DNA from: Cocos nucifera
Taxonomy: Eukaryota > Streptophyta > Magnoliopsida > Arecales > Arecaceae
Length of the DNA stretch: 64,000 nucleotides
Direction: 5' to 3'
Assembly: GCA_006176705.1 (NCBI GenBank)
Contig: QRFJ01000055.1
Location: 1,364,001-1,428,000 of the forward strand
Both the position numbers and the translations under genes were made by a program. Within the stretch, counting starts at the first letter, position 1. Each line of letters begins with the position of its first letter. This document shows, piece by piece, positions 1 through 11,952 of this stretch. Below the pieces are notes generated by a model that was not told where the DNA came from, searched no databases, and saw nothing but the letters and a program-made list of their open reading frames with translations.

Positions 1-1990
1 ATATGTGATCTCATGGGTTTGGGCATTTCAGGGCAGAGTGTAGGAACACGATTGAGTGCTTCATTTGCCGGGAAGTAAGGCACTCCTTTAGAGTGTGTGG
101 GTGGAGACACCGCAAGAAGCAGTAGGAAGACGTATTCATCCCCAGAAGACGTAATAAACTTAAGATCTTCATCCCTATCGAGGACTTCAACAGAAGAAGG
201 TATGATGAGCTCTCCTTTGCTGGTATGATCCATTTCAAGCCTAATAGGTCTGATGTAAGGCCCCCGAGATCAGCTAGGTCAAATGGACTCTCCGACTGTT
301 CGCTGTGAACTTTGAATGGGACTCGATGCCCATGGGGCATAATATTTTTCCTTGCTAACTTTCCATCTTGAAGATGCCTTATTCGGGCTGCCAAACAAGG
401 GAAGTAGCATCACTATAATTTCCTGATCTATGTTCGACTATGGTCCTTCCACTTCAGGGAGGTTGGACAGATTTTTCAAGTTCAAGTTCTTCTAAAGTTT
501 TATGGGGTCCCAATTCATGCTTGCGACCCTAAATCCCTTCGCTAGATTTTCTCCACTTTTGGGCTTCTGGATAGACCTTCCCCTTGAAGCATCGCTAGTA
601 GGGAGCCTTTCATCGAGGTGTTTGTTTTCTTTGATTCATCGAATTCTATCACTCATTTGGTTATTGCATCACTTGGGGATGCAGCATGCAAGGTTTTCAT
701 CGCAATCCATGATGCTTGGGCTAGCCAGCCCTCCTCTAATATCACCCCCCGCCCTGACTTTGCACCACATTGGGAGATGAGGGGTCCGCTCTGATCTAGA
801 TTTCAAGGAGCTTCTTCCTCTGGCTAGGGGCACCAAGGCTTTTGCTCCTTCACCTTCAAACTCCGTGTCTGATGCTAGTGGAAGCGGGGAGCACGTGAAC
901 AAGGTCTCCGGTGACTAGATGGCTTTCTCTCTTTCTCTGATGTTTACCCAAGACCCTGCTTAAGGTAAAGCTCCGATCCTGGGAGACTCCCCTGTTTCTT
1001 CATATGTTCCCATATTGGGTGGGGCTGGAGAGTGCTCCCACTCGCCTGCGGGAGGGGTACAGTGAGCGTGGGTGTCCAAGCTGATTCCTCCATCGATGTT
1101 CTGCTTCACCAAGGTGAGGCTATCGTTTTTCACCACCAACCATCTCCGACGATCGGTTGTAAAGGTGCTGGCTGTGGTGCTAGTGGTGAGCCCGATGCCT
1201 AACCCATTGCCAGCTGACCCGGGCTTGACCATACCGCCTAGTTCAGACATAATTTCTTCCCCTAACCGTACCAACATGGGGACTGAGTTGATCGTATCCA
1301 CCGCCAAGGAGGGTATGGAAGTCTTTGGTATTGGGAAAAGGAGGGTCGACCTCTCCCGCTTCTGGTGTTCGGCCTGCTGCCCCTATATCCCCTGAGGAAG
1401 GTCTCCTCGGCGTGCATGAAAAAGGTATTGTTGAGTTCTTCCATGCAGCTGGGGACTGATTGCCCTGGTGTCTCCACCATCCAGTCATTGCTCGAGTCTC
1501 ATCCATCGAGCCCTCCTGTTCCTAAGCCGTGTTCTGCGGATGAAGGCCATGTCGCTCTGGTCGTGGATGGGTTACAATTTGACTCTCGTGTGGACTCATT
1601 GGACATGGCTGAGTTTGCCGCAAAGACCGTAGCTGAGCCTGCAAAGCATCCTCCGAGGGCAAGAGCCATTGTGGCAGTTAATTGGCCACAGCCAGCTAAT
1701 ACTCCAAAAACAGAAGAGGAAAGCTTGTGGCTTTGTCATCTCAAAAGAGAGAGTCAAGAAGGTGGTTGACTCGATTCTCTCTCTTCAAAATGCTTCTACA
1801 GCTAGCTTGGTGGTCTGAGTGTATTGATCTTGGTGGCAGTTGCTTGTCTGCTTCGATGTTGCTACTTGTCATCCTCTGTCATGTTCGATGGTTTTTGGAC
1901 ATTATTTATTGGTGGGTTGAGCTTTCCTTCTGGATCTATTTGTTTGTTTTCCTGACTACATGTGAATTGGACCGTTCTATTATTTCTTAG
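1..1990 (+). pseudogene. LINE ORF1 remnant (CCHC zinc knuckle, nucleic-acid-binding protein)
   Basis: Positions 57-98 encode CFICREVRHSFRVC, a complete C-x2-C-x4-H-x4-C zinc knuckle. Stops follow at once, so the frame is dead. Around 470-720 a broken frame holds the phrase FYGVPIHA and a further hydrophobic stretch that resembles the DUF4283-type domain of plant LINE ORF1; that assignment is tentative. The longest open stretch (1365-1769) is rich in Pro, Ser and Ala and looks like a low-complexity linker. In the family ORF1 is an RNA-binding chaperone of the retrotransposon particle. The N-terminus lies before base 1. The ORF2 endonuclease begins about 30 bases downstream. Confidence 0.7.
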
Positions 1991-2019
1991 GGCGGGCTCT
2001 TGTAATCATTCTCCATGTT

Positions 2020-3035
2020 ATGATGATTATATTATCTTGTTGGAATATTAGAGGCTCTGGATCGATGGCTAAGAGGAGGGTTGTGTGTGAATGTGTGTCC
2101 CTTTGTAATTGTGATATTGTTGTACTTCAGGAGTCTAAAATTGCCACTTCAAGCCAAGCATTTTTGTAGTCTATTGGGGGCAATCGAATCAACGCTTGGG
2201 CTGTAATGAATGTGAATGGCTCTTTTATTCCCTCCTTTTCCCATTCTAAGGCATTGTCCTTCACTCTAACTATGGAACTTTTCTATCTACCATGGAAGAC
2301 TAAGCTGACGTTAAGGTCAGTGCATGTCCCTCATAAGAATTCTTATCCCTTGATTTTTCTTCCAAGAATTTGACTTGTATCAAATGTGAATTTCTAGGAC
2401 CTCGGCTTTTGGAAGGCAATTTTAATGTGGTGAAATCCTTGAATGAGAGGAAAGGTAAAAGCCAAAGCATAAGAGATATATATTGCTTTTTTGGACTTCA
2501 TCTCTTCCTTGGATCTTATTGACTTGGATCTCAAAGGATGACATTTTACCAGTCCAATAGCGGGGAGCATCCTTCCTTTGCCAGGTTAAATCATTTTCCC
2601 ATATCACAAAAGTGGGAAACTCTATTCCCTGCCTCCTAGCACAAGGCTTTCAGTTCCCATTTGTCCGATTACCGTCCGATTTCTTTGAACTATCTTGCCA
2701 ACTTTGGTAAGCCTAAAATCTTCAGATTTGAAATTTGGTTTTTTGAAAGAGATGGATATATATGATGCGGTCGTGTCCAACTTGGAAAGCATTAGATGGC
2801 ATCACAACCTTATGGCTAAGTGGGTTGAGAATCTGTAGAGGCTAAGATTAGCGCTGAGACATTGGGCCTCAGATAAGAGGTTCAGGAATAGAGAGCTGTG
2901 AAATTACTTAATAATCTGGAATTGCTTTGCAAAAAGAGGAGGTGGGGGATTTGTCGCCGGTAGACCTAAACTCTAAAAGAATTCTTAAATCTAGCTTGGA
3001 TGAGTTATATGATAAGGAAGAAGTCTATTGGTTCT
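2020..3035 (+). pseudogene. LINE ORF2, 5' part: apurinic-type endonuclease domain
   Basis: An ATG at 2020 opens a frame with SCWNIRGSGS and, about 35 residues on, VVLQESK. These carry the Asn and Glu of the exonuclease-endonuclease-phosphatase fold used by LINEs to nick the target DNA. After frameshifts the phrase LEGNFNVV (near 2412) and a later SDYRPISL (near 2658) follow; the usual His of the SDH motif reads Tyr. The section near 2690-3030 matches the linker between endonuclease and reverse transcriptase and stops abruptly at YW, exactly where the LTR element is inserted. Several in-frame stops make the protein non-functional. ORF2 resumes at 8896. Confidence 0.85.
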
Positions 3036-4202
3036 TGATAAATACTTAAATTAAATCATTAAAAATATATTATTTTATTTAATTATTATTTATTATATTA
3101 AAAATTTGATATTTTTTAATTTATTTTATAGATAATTGATAAATTAGATTTAATTAATTATATGATGCGGATGTGTGAAAAAAAATGGCATTGATCGCTG
3201 GAATCAACTATAGCAAAGAAGAAAAGATGATCGCTAATGTAAAAAACTTAATTTATAGATTAAAAAAATTTTAATTAGAAGTAAATTATATTTAAAATAA
3301 ATTTAAAATAAAAAATATATATATAATATTATAAAAAATAAAAATAATATTTTAAAAATTAAAAAAAAAAATGTGTACGGTATTTTAAAGAAACAAATGT
3401 TTTTTTTCTATAAATGGTCAAAAAGAGAGGTGCTGGTTGTTGATTTTCTTTTCGCATGGCCGATAGCGGATTTGCACGGCTTATGGGTTTGCGTGTGGGA
3501 GCCAGCAAGTGGGCAGTCTTCACCTCTGCAACCCCTCAGGCCTCCTCTTTTTCCTCAAGCTCTCTTTTCTTATTCTTTCTTTTTTTTTTTTCCGCAATCA
3601 AAAATCCTCCAACTTCTTCATTAAAATATTTTTTTTTACTTAAAATTTTTGAATAAAAATTTCAGCAAGAAGCATCCTATAATCAGCTAATCAACTCATT
3701 CTCAAAAAATCCCAATAATCTTGATTTGAAAGTATTTTTTATATTTTCTTATATTTTTTTAATATATAATAAAAACTATTTTTCCTTACTATATATTTAT
3801 CTTTATTTTTTTTGAGTAAAATTTTAATCTAAAATAATTTTTTACCTTTATGACGAACTGTGATTTACGGATACAAACCATGCTCTTTAAGATAGATTAT
3901 ATCTTTATTGATTAGATACCAATTCGAGGTATATTAAGAACGATATCAGCTGTCTAACAAGAAAATAGTTGAGATCCTAAGAATTCATCTTCATACTTGC
4001 TAACCAATCTTTAATTAATTTTTTAATTTAATTATTTTTTAATTAATTTAAATAGTTTTTTAATTAACTTTTTATTTTATTATTTAAATTAAAATTGAGA
4101 TCTGTTAAACATAACTAATACGATTTTTGTGGATACAATCTCGACTCATCCTAGTTATAGTAGTGAGTTAGAATTATTTTTGACTACCTATAATAGCGAT
4201 CA
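3036..4202 (+). repeat. 5' LTR of element A
   Basis: It begins TGATAAATAC and ends AGCGATCA. It shares long blocks with 7592-8890, for example the stretch around 3866-4020. Compared with the 3' LTR it lacks roughly 130 bases overall, mainly near 3527 and in the AT-rich part near 3850. It is very AT-rich. Confidence 0.85.
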
Positions 4203-4207
4203 AATTT

Positions 4208-4225
4208 TGGCGCTATTGCCAAGCA
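4208..4225 (+). promoter_or_regulatory. Primer-binding site of element A, degenerate tRNA-Asp type
   Basis: The sequence tggcgctattgccaag lies five bases after the LTR end. It resembles the start of the tRNA-Asp-complementary site known from Athila-like elements, with several changes. It would prime minus-strand cDNA synthesis. Confidence 0.6.
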
Positions 4226-5130
4226 TCATGGTATAGTTGTTTTTGAGTCTATAAAATTAAAAAAAATATTAAAATAAAAAAAATCAAATAAACTAAAAAA
4301 TAAAAAAATAGTAAAAAAATTTATAAAATATTTTTTTAAATAATTTCTTTTTAATACTAACATCGTATAAGCTATTTAGGAGATTAGAGACCTAATTAGA
4401 AAACCTAACAAGTGAAACCAATTAATTTAAGTTTGATTGTATCATCTAACTTGGACATTTTGATCTCTTGCATGAATTTTCATAAATCATTTTAAGAGCA
4501 CTTAACTAAATAAAACAAGATAAGATGAAAATTTCATTATCCTTTCTTGATCCAAAAATCACAACTCTTCATATTACATTGATCTAAACTTTAATCTAAA
4601 ATCAATTAGATGCTAGCCTTTAAGAAACTCGAGCTCACTTGAACAAGAAACCCTAAAAGTTGGATTGGATTAGAGTTAGTCAATTTGACTGATGTCTAAA
4701 AAATTGATTTAGAGACAAGATCTCGAAGGAAGGTGGTTATTTAATTGATTCTATTTGCTTACCTAGGCAACTTAATTAGTGTCTAAGAAAAGCAATGGAG
4801 GAACCCCCACCAACCTTATACTTATCTGGCCAGCTGAAGGGTTTGAAGATGATCTTGGTAGTTATGAGCTATCTAGCATAAGATAATCCTTAGTTAGGAT
4901 TGATTGTATAACTTGACTGCCAACTTACAAATATTAAACCTAATAAAACTTTTTGTATCTATTCCTTAGATTTAGGACTCTCTAGATTCTCATCTTTAGA
5001 TTTCTTTCGTTCTTTTTCCTCATAAAAAATCTAAAAATTAATAATTAAAAAAACTATAAAAAGCTTGAATTTATGTTTGATCTTGAATAGCAATATGGAT
5101 GTATCCATTGAGGCTGAATCTTTTTGGTAA

Positions 5131-5930
5131 TTGAGGAAGTACTTTATTCATTTTTCTTATATTTATGATCCCCATGCACCCATGTATGAACCCAATAGAG
5201 ATGGAATTTATGAGGTTGGAAACTCCATAGATATCCATAATAAGGTAGAAAAGTTATCCCAAAACATTGATTATCTATGGAATATGAGACACTTTCTTGC
5301 CTCATCTTTGCATATGTGTGACATATATTCGAGTTCCATCCACTTGGTTAGTGAATGTCCAACTGCATATCGATTCTAGGAGTTTGTGCATGAGCAAATT
5401 TACCAAATTCAAATCCAAACTATTTATTATAGTTCTTTTTCCAACAATACAATCTGGGTTCGGAAAACAATCCAAACTTTTTAGGGACACCACAACCAGT
5501 AGTTGATTATAAACCTAGCTATCTGGAGAAAACTTATGCAACATACCAATATCAAAATATTCAGCAAACCTCTCCAAGTGTTTATAGTTAGGCATTTGAA
5601 GAGAAATTTTTATACATGTTAGAAGAGTTAGAAATCACCCAGATCATCTACTCCTACACTTAGTCTATAGCCATAATAAAGACCCAAGTTAGTCAGCTAA
5701 CTGCTGCACTTAATAGATGGGAGGTGGAAGAATTATCTAGTCAGCCCATAAGTGATCCGACAGGATAATATATGGTTGAGAGCTTCAAAGCTTATGAAAC
5801 CTTTCTAGAGCATATCCAAGCAATAAAACTTAGGAGTGAAAAGGTCATAGAATAGCCTAATACACAAATTAAAAATTATTTTGAGATAGATGTATCTAAA
5901 GAAGTAATAAAGGAAGCTATCCCTAAAATT
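5131..5930 (+). pseudogene. Gag C-terminal remnant of element A
   Basis: Fragments in shifted frames match the end of plant Ty3/gypsy gag. CDIYSSSIHLVSECP (near 5317) looks like a zinc-finger-like segment with one Cys replaced by Tyr. A run with NNPNFLGTPQP follows, then VSQLTAALNRWE, and finally AIKLRSEKVIE (near 5824), which corresponds to the LRSGK-like phrase typical of the end of these gag proteins. Stops and frameshifts separate the pieces. The protein would have been the capsid/nucleocapsid precursor. No pol sequence follows; downstream is AT-rich non-coding sequence up to the right LTR. Confidence 0.6.
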
Positions 5931-7591
5931 ATATATTTCTTAAGATCCAGTGCATACACATTGGGATTCTTTTGAGGTGGATGATTTTAACATAAATAGA
6001 TATACTAAAAATGTGAACATATTATTAAAGCCATCAAATTTTAGCACCACTCCTCAATGGGTTGAGAAATATGAATCCAATAGCTTCCTTTCCAAAATCA
6101 CCACCTCCTTCAGAATCGAATCGGTCCTTAGTCATACCTGAGTATGCATGTTTAGAATCAAATGACACCCTTGCAGTATCCATTATATCAAACTCAACTC
6201 TTAATCCAATAACATAATTTGTGAGCATATTAGAAGAATAAATAGAAGAAATTCTCAACAAACAAGGGTCAGAGAATGGAATCATAATTTATCTTCTTAA
6301 AATTAGTAAGATAAAACTGACAAAGAATGGGATCACGAATTATTTTCTAAAAATTAACAATAAAATACTAAAATTTATCAATAATGGGATCGTAAATCAT
6401 CTTCTTAAGATTGGTAATCCAAAATCATTGAAATTTATCAATCCAATACTTGATACCAGATAGACAGAATTAGTGGTCTGACTGAAGATCTTAAACTTAG
6501 TGCTTATTGGGAGGTAACCCATCATTTTATCTTTTAAATTTTTTTGTTTTTATTTTGTAGGAATTTAATAAAGATGATTAGTTAAGTTGAGGAGAGCATA
6601 TCATCAACATTCTGCAAGAATCCAATGGAATATAATAAAGGATCTGCAAACAACAATAAATCAAGTGGCATCCCTTCTTGATAAATTTTTTTTATTTTTT
6701 TTCTTCCATTAATTAGGACAATGAAAATTAAGTTGGGGGGAGAATAACTAACTTTAATTATGTAAGTCCTTAAGTATGATTTGAAATAGTTAACTTTATG
6801 TATCCAAACTTTATTTTGATTAAGAGTTAATTAAGCATCCTAATCAATGTATGATTAATCATCTAGATAATTTTAGAGATACTAAGAGATAAATTATTAA
6901 AAAAATTTAATAAATGATAGGGTTTAAACCAGATCAAATTTTAAGAATGGTTCCAGAATCCTCTTGTTACCTATTTCAACAAAGAATCTACTTCATGGGG
7001 TTTAGATGGAAAAGTCGAGGTACGCAAAAGTTTCTATTAGAATCTATTTAAAAAAAGAATTTAGCATTGTCTCACTGAGTAACCGAGGCCCTTCGTCTAA
7101 GTAAGCATTATGATTCACATCAAAAAGTGGGGATATAAGAACTTGATTATAAAAAAAATATTTGTTGAATTCAAGTCAATAAATCCAATGAGTGTTCTAT
7201 ACCTAATGCCCTAAAGCCAACTGATTTGAGAGCCATTGGCTAAAAGCTTGCTACAAGAGTTAATAAGAAAGTCTAAAAGAATAAATAAATAATGGATAAT
7301 AAGAAAAATAAATTGTAAGAAGATAAAAAATCTAGCTCATATTAAGTTAGAGGATTTCAAGAATAAAGTAAGAGGTTGGTGAAAAAAGATCTCCAAAAAT
7401 TTTTATGGCTAACATTCAACCACTAATTAGATCAAATTAGTAATCTGACGAAGTACTTCTTTAATGGTCTAACTAGATATCAGCTATATTTGAAAATATC
7501 TAAACTAACTTTTAAATTTAAGGCTGAGTCGGTACATATTGTTAATTTATTCATTTTACTCGAGGACGAGTGAAATTCAAGTTGAAAGATA
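5931..7591 (+). other. Non-coding 3' internal region of element A with polypurine tract
   Basis: About 1.66 kb without a supportable gene. It has a gcttattgggaggtaaccca-like stretch (6499-6522) and a purine-rich aagttggggggagaata (6730-6746), both of a kind often seen in the non-coding internal parts of Athila/Tat-like elements. The final purine-rich segment before 7592 is the likely plus-strand primer. Confidence 0.5.
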
Positions 7592-8890
7592 TGATAAATA
7601 TTTATATTAAATTATTAAAAATATATTATTTTATTTAATTATATTTTATTTATTAAAAATTTAATATTTTTTAATTTATTTTATAAATAATTAATAAATT
7701 AAATTTAATTAATTATATAATGCGGACCTGTGAAAGAAAAATGGTATCCATCGCTAGAATTAATTATATGGCTATGAAGAAAAGATGAGCGTCAATGCAA
7801 AAAAATTAATTTATATATTAAAAAAATTTAAATTAAAAATAAATTAAACTTAAAATAGATTTAAAATAAAAAAATATATGTAATATTATAAAAAATAAAA
7901 ATATTATTTAAAATTTTTTTAAAAAAATATATGTAATATTTAAAAAAATAAATATTTTTTTTCTGTAAATGGTCGGAAAGAGATGTGCTGGTTTTTGGTT
8001 TTCTTTCCACGTGGCTGATAGCGGGTTCGCACGGCTTATAGGTTCATGTGTGGGAGCCAGCAAGTGGGCAGTCTTCACGGGTAGGCCGGTGCATAGTTTC
8101 AAGTGGTTTGGTCAGCCGAGAAGCTGGAGCAGGTCTTCATGTGACACTTGGAAAATAAAAGCTACAGGGTTCGGCCAAGCGGGTCTTCGTAGAAATATGA
8201 GCGGTTTGCATTGTGGCGGTTGGGAAACACGGTTACCGTGCACTTCCAATTCTTTTTCGACTCAAGTACTCCCTCATGCCTCCCCTCATCTTTTTAAACC
8301 CTCGTACAGGTCCTCTCAAAATAGAAAAAGATGTGACGAAGATTATAGCAAAAAATATCCCCATAACTGACTAATTATCTCAAGAAGAACACTATAATCT
8401 TGATTTGATAATATTTTTTTTATTTTTTATTTTTTATATTTTTTTAATATGCAACGAAGGCCACTTTTATTTGCTATATATTTATATTTTTATTTTTTTT
8501 GCATGAAATTTTAATTTGATATAGTTTATGATTCTTATGACGAATCATGATCAATAGATACGGTTAATGTTCTTAATATAGATTATCTTTAAATTAATTT
8601 TTTTATTATATTTAAATAATTTTGATTAGTCTATAATTTTATAAAATAGGCTGTGATTCAAGGATATAAACTATGCTCTTTAAGATAGATTATATTTTTA
8701 TTGATTAGATACCAATTCAAGACATATTCAAAAAGATATCAGCTGTCTAACAAGAAAATAGTTGAGATCATGAGAATTCATCTTCTTACTTACAACCAAA
8801 TCTTTAATTATTTTTTTATTTACTTACTTTTTAATTAATTTAATCTAATGAAAATAGTAAGTTAGAATTATTTTTGACCATCCTCGATCA
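7592..8890 (+). repeat. 3' LTR of element A
   Basis: It begins TGATAAATAT and ends CTCGATCA. It is about 1.3 kb and carries a GC-richer block (8078-8270) that is absent from the 5' LTR. It is followed by the duplicated target gttcc. Confidence 0.85.
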
Positions 8891-8895
8891 GTTCC

Positions 8896-10300
8896 AAAGA
8901 TCTACAATGCAGTGGTTGAACGAGGGGGACGTAACACTCAGTACTTCCACAAAATTGCCTCACGTAGAAAGCGTATAAACCATACTGCGAGCATTCTAGA
9001 CATGGGGTTGGAATTTATGAAACAAGCGGACATCTGTAGAATTCTGCATGACTTCTACAATGACCTTTTCGACAAGGACTCTACCCCTTGGTGTCCATTA
9101 ATTAGAATATGATCAAAGGGATGCTACTGTTCTTAGCTCTTTGGCTAAGGAATTCTCCATTTAGGAAATCAAATCTACTCTCTTTTTCTTTGGTGGCTCC
9201 AAAGCCCGTGGGCAGGACGGCTTCTCGTTCACTTTCTTTCAAAGGTATTGGGATGTGATTAAGGATGACCTGCTGGTGATAGTTCAATTGTTCATAGTGA
9301 ATGCCTAAAGCTGGAAAGGATTAATTATGCTTTTATTTCCCTAATTCCAAAAAAAAGAAGGTTCACTTCAAGCAAGGGATTATCGGCCAATCTGCCACCT
9401 GAATGGCCTCTATAAACTAATTGCTAAGATCCTTGCTAGAAGATCAGCTCCTCACCTGCCAAAGTTGATTGATGAAAGGGCACTTCATCATTGAAAATTT
9501 TTTGGTGGTGCATGAGATGTTCGCCTACTGCAAAAGAACGGGGTAGAGAAGAATCCTGTGTAAACTAGACTTTGAAAAAACTTTTGATACGATGAAATGG
9601 TGGTTTTGTTCAATATTCTTTCTAATAGAGGCTTCCCCTTGAAGTGGATGAAGCCGCTTCTTTCCTCCTCGTCCATTGTGATGCTTCTCAATGGGGAAGC
9701 TAGATGATGGATTTGGTGTAGGCAAGGTTTGAGACAGGGAGAACATTTGTCACCGGTCTTGTTCATTCTAGTCATGGATATTCTCATTCACATTCTAAGG
9801 CAAGCTAGCAAAGTGGGGCTCATTGGTGGGTTTGGTTGCAATCCATGTTTCAGTGGTATCCAGTCTTCATTTTACAAATGATGCACTGCTTTTTTGCTCG
9901 GTTAATTGTTTTAGTAATCAAAGCTATTTTCCTCATCCTTGAGAGGGCTTCTAGGTTAAAGGTAAACTCAATAAAAGCTTGCTTCTTTGCCTAAACATTA
10001 GTAATGATGAGGCTTCTTCATTTTCCATGATGCTAAATTGCAAAATTGGCATTCTACCAACCACCTATCCAGGACTACCTTTGTTCCACAAGATGCTTCC
10101 AAGGCAATGTTGGATGCTTCTACTTGAGAAGAGGAGTGCTAGGCTTGCATCTTGGAAAGCAAAATTTTTATCATGGATGGGCAGGGTAACTCTTATCAAT
10201 GCAGTTCTCTTGGCTTTGCCTTCCTCCCTGATGTCCATCTTTAAGTTGCCTAATTGGGTTGCCTTTCGGATTGACCAGTTGTGAAGGATAATTCTTGTGA
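8896..10300 (+). pseudogene. LINE ORF2 reverse transcriptase domain
   Basis: The frame resumes directly after the LTR insert with TMQWLNEGD and NTQYFHKIASRRKRI, the conserved entry to LINE reverse transcriptases. GQDGFSFTFFQRYW (near 9215), SLIPKK (near 9340) and GLRQGEHLSPVLFILVMD (near 9729) mark successive polymerase blocks. The catalytic box near 9871-9885 reads FTNDA where two acidic residues are expected, so one aspartate has become Asn. The stretch 10030-10284 (GLPLFHKMLP, LASWKAKFLSWMGRVTLIN) is the conserved region after the catalytic box. The enzyme would have performed target-primed reverse transcription; frameshifts and the altered catalytic box make it inactive. Confidence 0.9.
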
Positions 10301-10382
10301 AAATGTCAATGACTTCAATTATTAAACTAGGATTATATTTGTAAATCCGAAGAGGAGGGTAGTCTTGGAATAAAGAACATCA

Positions 10383-11240
10383 TTGATAATGAATAAAGCA
10401 TTGCTGGCCAAGCGGGTGCGGAAGTTTTTAAGCAACCCCAACCAGACATGGTGCAAAATGGTGACGAAGGCTTATTACTCTAGGAGAAAATTCGGCATCC
10501 AGGTTGGGAGGTCTTTGCTCGCCCTATCACCGGTGTGGAAAGATATTAGCAAAAATTTCTCAGCCTTTTGGAATTGTTCAAGGTTTTTCCTCGGGGGATG
10601 GTTCGAATGGTAGGTTCTAAGAAGATACATAGCTAGGATTGATGCCTTTGTCTCAGCTTTGTTTGAAACTCTATTGATTGGCCCTGAAGTGTAACGTCTC
10701 GATTGCCTCTCTTTGGAGCTGGAGATCTTCGAGGTGTGGTTCGCGGTCCATTGTCACTTTGAGCAGATGGGGCAATTCCATGAGCTCACCGAGTTGCTTC
10801 GCTTGGTGAGGCCTTCATGTATTGCAGTCACACCGGTATGGAAGCTTACCCAAAATGGCTCATTTACCATGGCATCCTTGTATGGTTTTCTCAATAGAGG
10901 AAGCTTAAGGCGCCCATTACATATGCTAGCTCGGAAAGCAACCGTATCAGAGAAAGTCGAGGTGTTTGTGTGGCTAGTGCTAAAAGATAGGCTTCATACG
11001 GTGGAAAGACTATAAAAGAAAGGTTGGCCGATGAATCAAGGCTATTCGTTTTGTGGGAGGAAAGTAGAGAATGTGTCACACCTTGTCCTCAAATGTCCAT
11101 GTGCAAAGTATCTGAAAACCTTCCAGTTTTCCCACATTTTGGACTACTTAGAGGAAGATCAAAGTTCTTGTTTGCCTTCGGAGAGTTTGGGATCAACTAG
11201 CCATTGCTCTATGTTGGAATGTCTATTTGGAAAGGAATAG
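10383..11240 (+). pseudogene. LINE ORF2 C-terminus with zinc-binding domain (zf-RVT type)
   Basis: Broken frames contain VEVFVWLVLKDRLHTVERL (near 10955) followed by SFCGRKVENVSHLVLKCPCA (from 11047). This is the Trp/Leu-rich plus Cys-x2-Gly ... His ... Cys-x-Cys arrangement of the zf-RVT domain that closes plant L1-like ORF2 proteins. A stop and a frameshift lie between the two halves. The preceding piece (10383-10613) holds W-rich linker sequence. After it, about 350 bases of 3' untranslated sequence lead to the A-tail. Confidence 0.8.
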
Positions 11241-11591
11241 ACATGTTTTCACCAACAAAAGATGTTCCGCTAGTTTTCTCATTATCAGAAAAAATTTTGA
11301 AGTTCTTTTACTTTTGGCGGCACTTGGCTACTCCCAGAACGGTGGAGGGACATCGAAAGATCTAAAGTAGATTAAATTCCTTGATCGTTGTGAATAGAGT
11401 CAATGCTGTCCTGAGCTTGCCTCCTGCCCAGGCTGTGGTTCATTCAACATTTCGATGCTGTTTCACTTGATTCTTTTGTATTGCTATGTTATCTTTATCC
11501 CTTCCCGTTCCTCATGCTCTGTTTTTCTTGCTCTAACTTTAACTTCTTTCCTATGCTCACCACCCAAGATGATTCGCTCACGCACGAATTC

Positions 11592-11606
11592 AAAAAAAAA
11601 AAAAAA
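11592..11606 (+). other. Poly(A) tail of the LINE
   Basis: Fifteen consecutive A residues mark the 3' end of the retrotransposed LINE transcript. The flank after it (gcatggcatccc) is the start of the presumed target duplication, whose partner is outside the window. Confidence 0.85.
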
Positions 11607-11865
11607 GCATGGCATCCCATAAATTTTTTTTTTTCGTTCAGGCTCATGCATGAGCCAATCACTATGAGCAGTGAGTATATCTCCAATGTCGGGTCAAATT
11701 CAAACTACTGAAACCCTCAAGCTACCTCTCCCCTTCTTTCTCCCATTCACGGCATGCTCACCCTCTTTCCATTTTTTGTGCATGGGAATACCCTATCTAT
11801 CTTCTCTCTTTCATGCCAAGACCCACACCACCACCCATCTCTCCATGCATGACCCGCATCATTCT

Positions 11866-11878
11866 CCCCCCCCCCCCC
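11866..11878. repeat. Poly(C) run, 13 bases
   Basis: Thirteen consecutive C residues, lying 30 bases before the (CT)n microsatellite. Confidence 0.9.
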
Positions 11879-11902
11879 TCTTCATCTCCGGCTCCCAGCC
11901 AC

Positions 11903-11908
<6 letters not shown>

Positions 11909-11949
<41 letters not shown>
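11909..11949. repeat. (CT)n microsatellite, 41 bp
   Basis: About 20 uninterrupted CT units. A likely length-variable locus. Confidence 0.97.

Positions 11950-11952
<3 letters not shown>

Larger units (their letters stand above)
3036..8890 (+). mobile_element. Non-autonomous Ty3/gypsy-like LTR retrotransposon (element A) inside the LINE
   Basis: Two directly repeated termini (3036-4202 and 7592-8890) start TGATAAAT and end GATCA. They are flanked by gttct (3031-3035) and gttcc (8891-8895), a 5-bp target duplication with one change. A primer-binding site follows the left LTR. The 3.4-kb internal region has only a worn gag remnant and no reverse transcriptase, RNase H or integrase, so this is a non-autonomous element of LARD type. 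The right LTR is preceded by a tcgaggacgag stretch and a purine-rich tract, as is common in Athila/Tat-like elements. The LINE open frame continues directly across the insertion point. Confidence 0.88.
1..11606 (+). mobile_element. L1-type LINE (non-LTR retrotransposon), decayed, split by an LTR element
   Basis: The domains lie in the order of plant L1-type LINEs: a CCHC zinc knuckle (57-98), a probable nucleic-acid-binding ORF1 segment, an endonuclease beginning near 2020, a reverse transcriptase from 8896, a C-terminal zinc-binding domain near 10850-11130, and a 15-A tail at 11592-11606. The 5' end lies outside the window. The element is interrupted at 3036-8890 by an LTR retrotransposon; without that insert about 5.75 kb of LINE sequence is present. 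All reading frames carry stops and frameshifts. The target-site duplication cannot be checked because the 5' flank is missing. Confidence 0.93.

Noticed and set aside
1072..1506. Overlapping open frames on both strands as small genes
   Set aside because: They are GC-richer linker sequence of the LINE ORF1; no start context, domain or conservation supports them.
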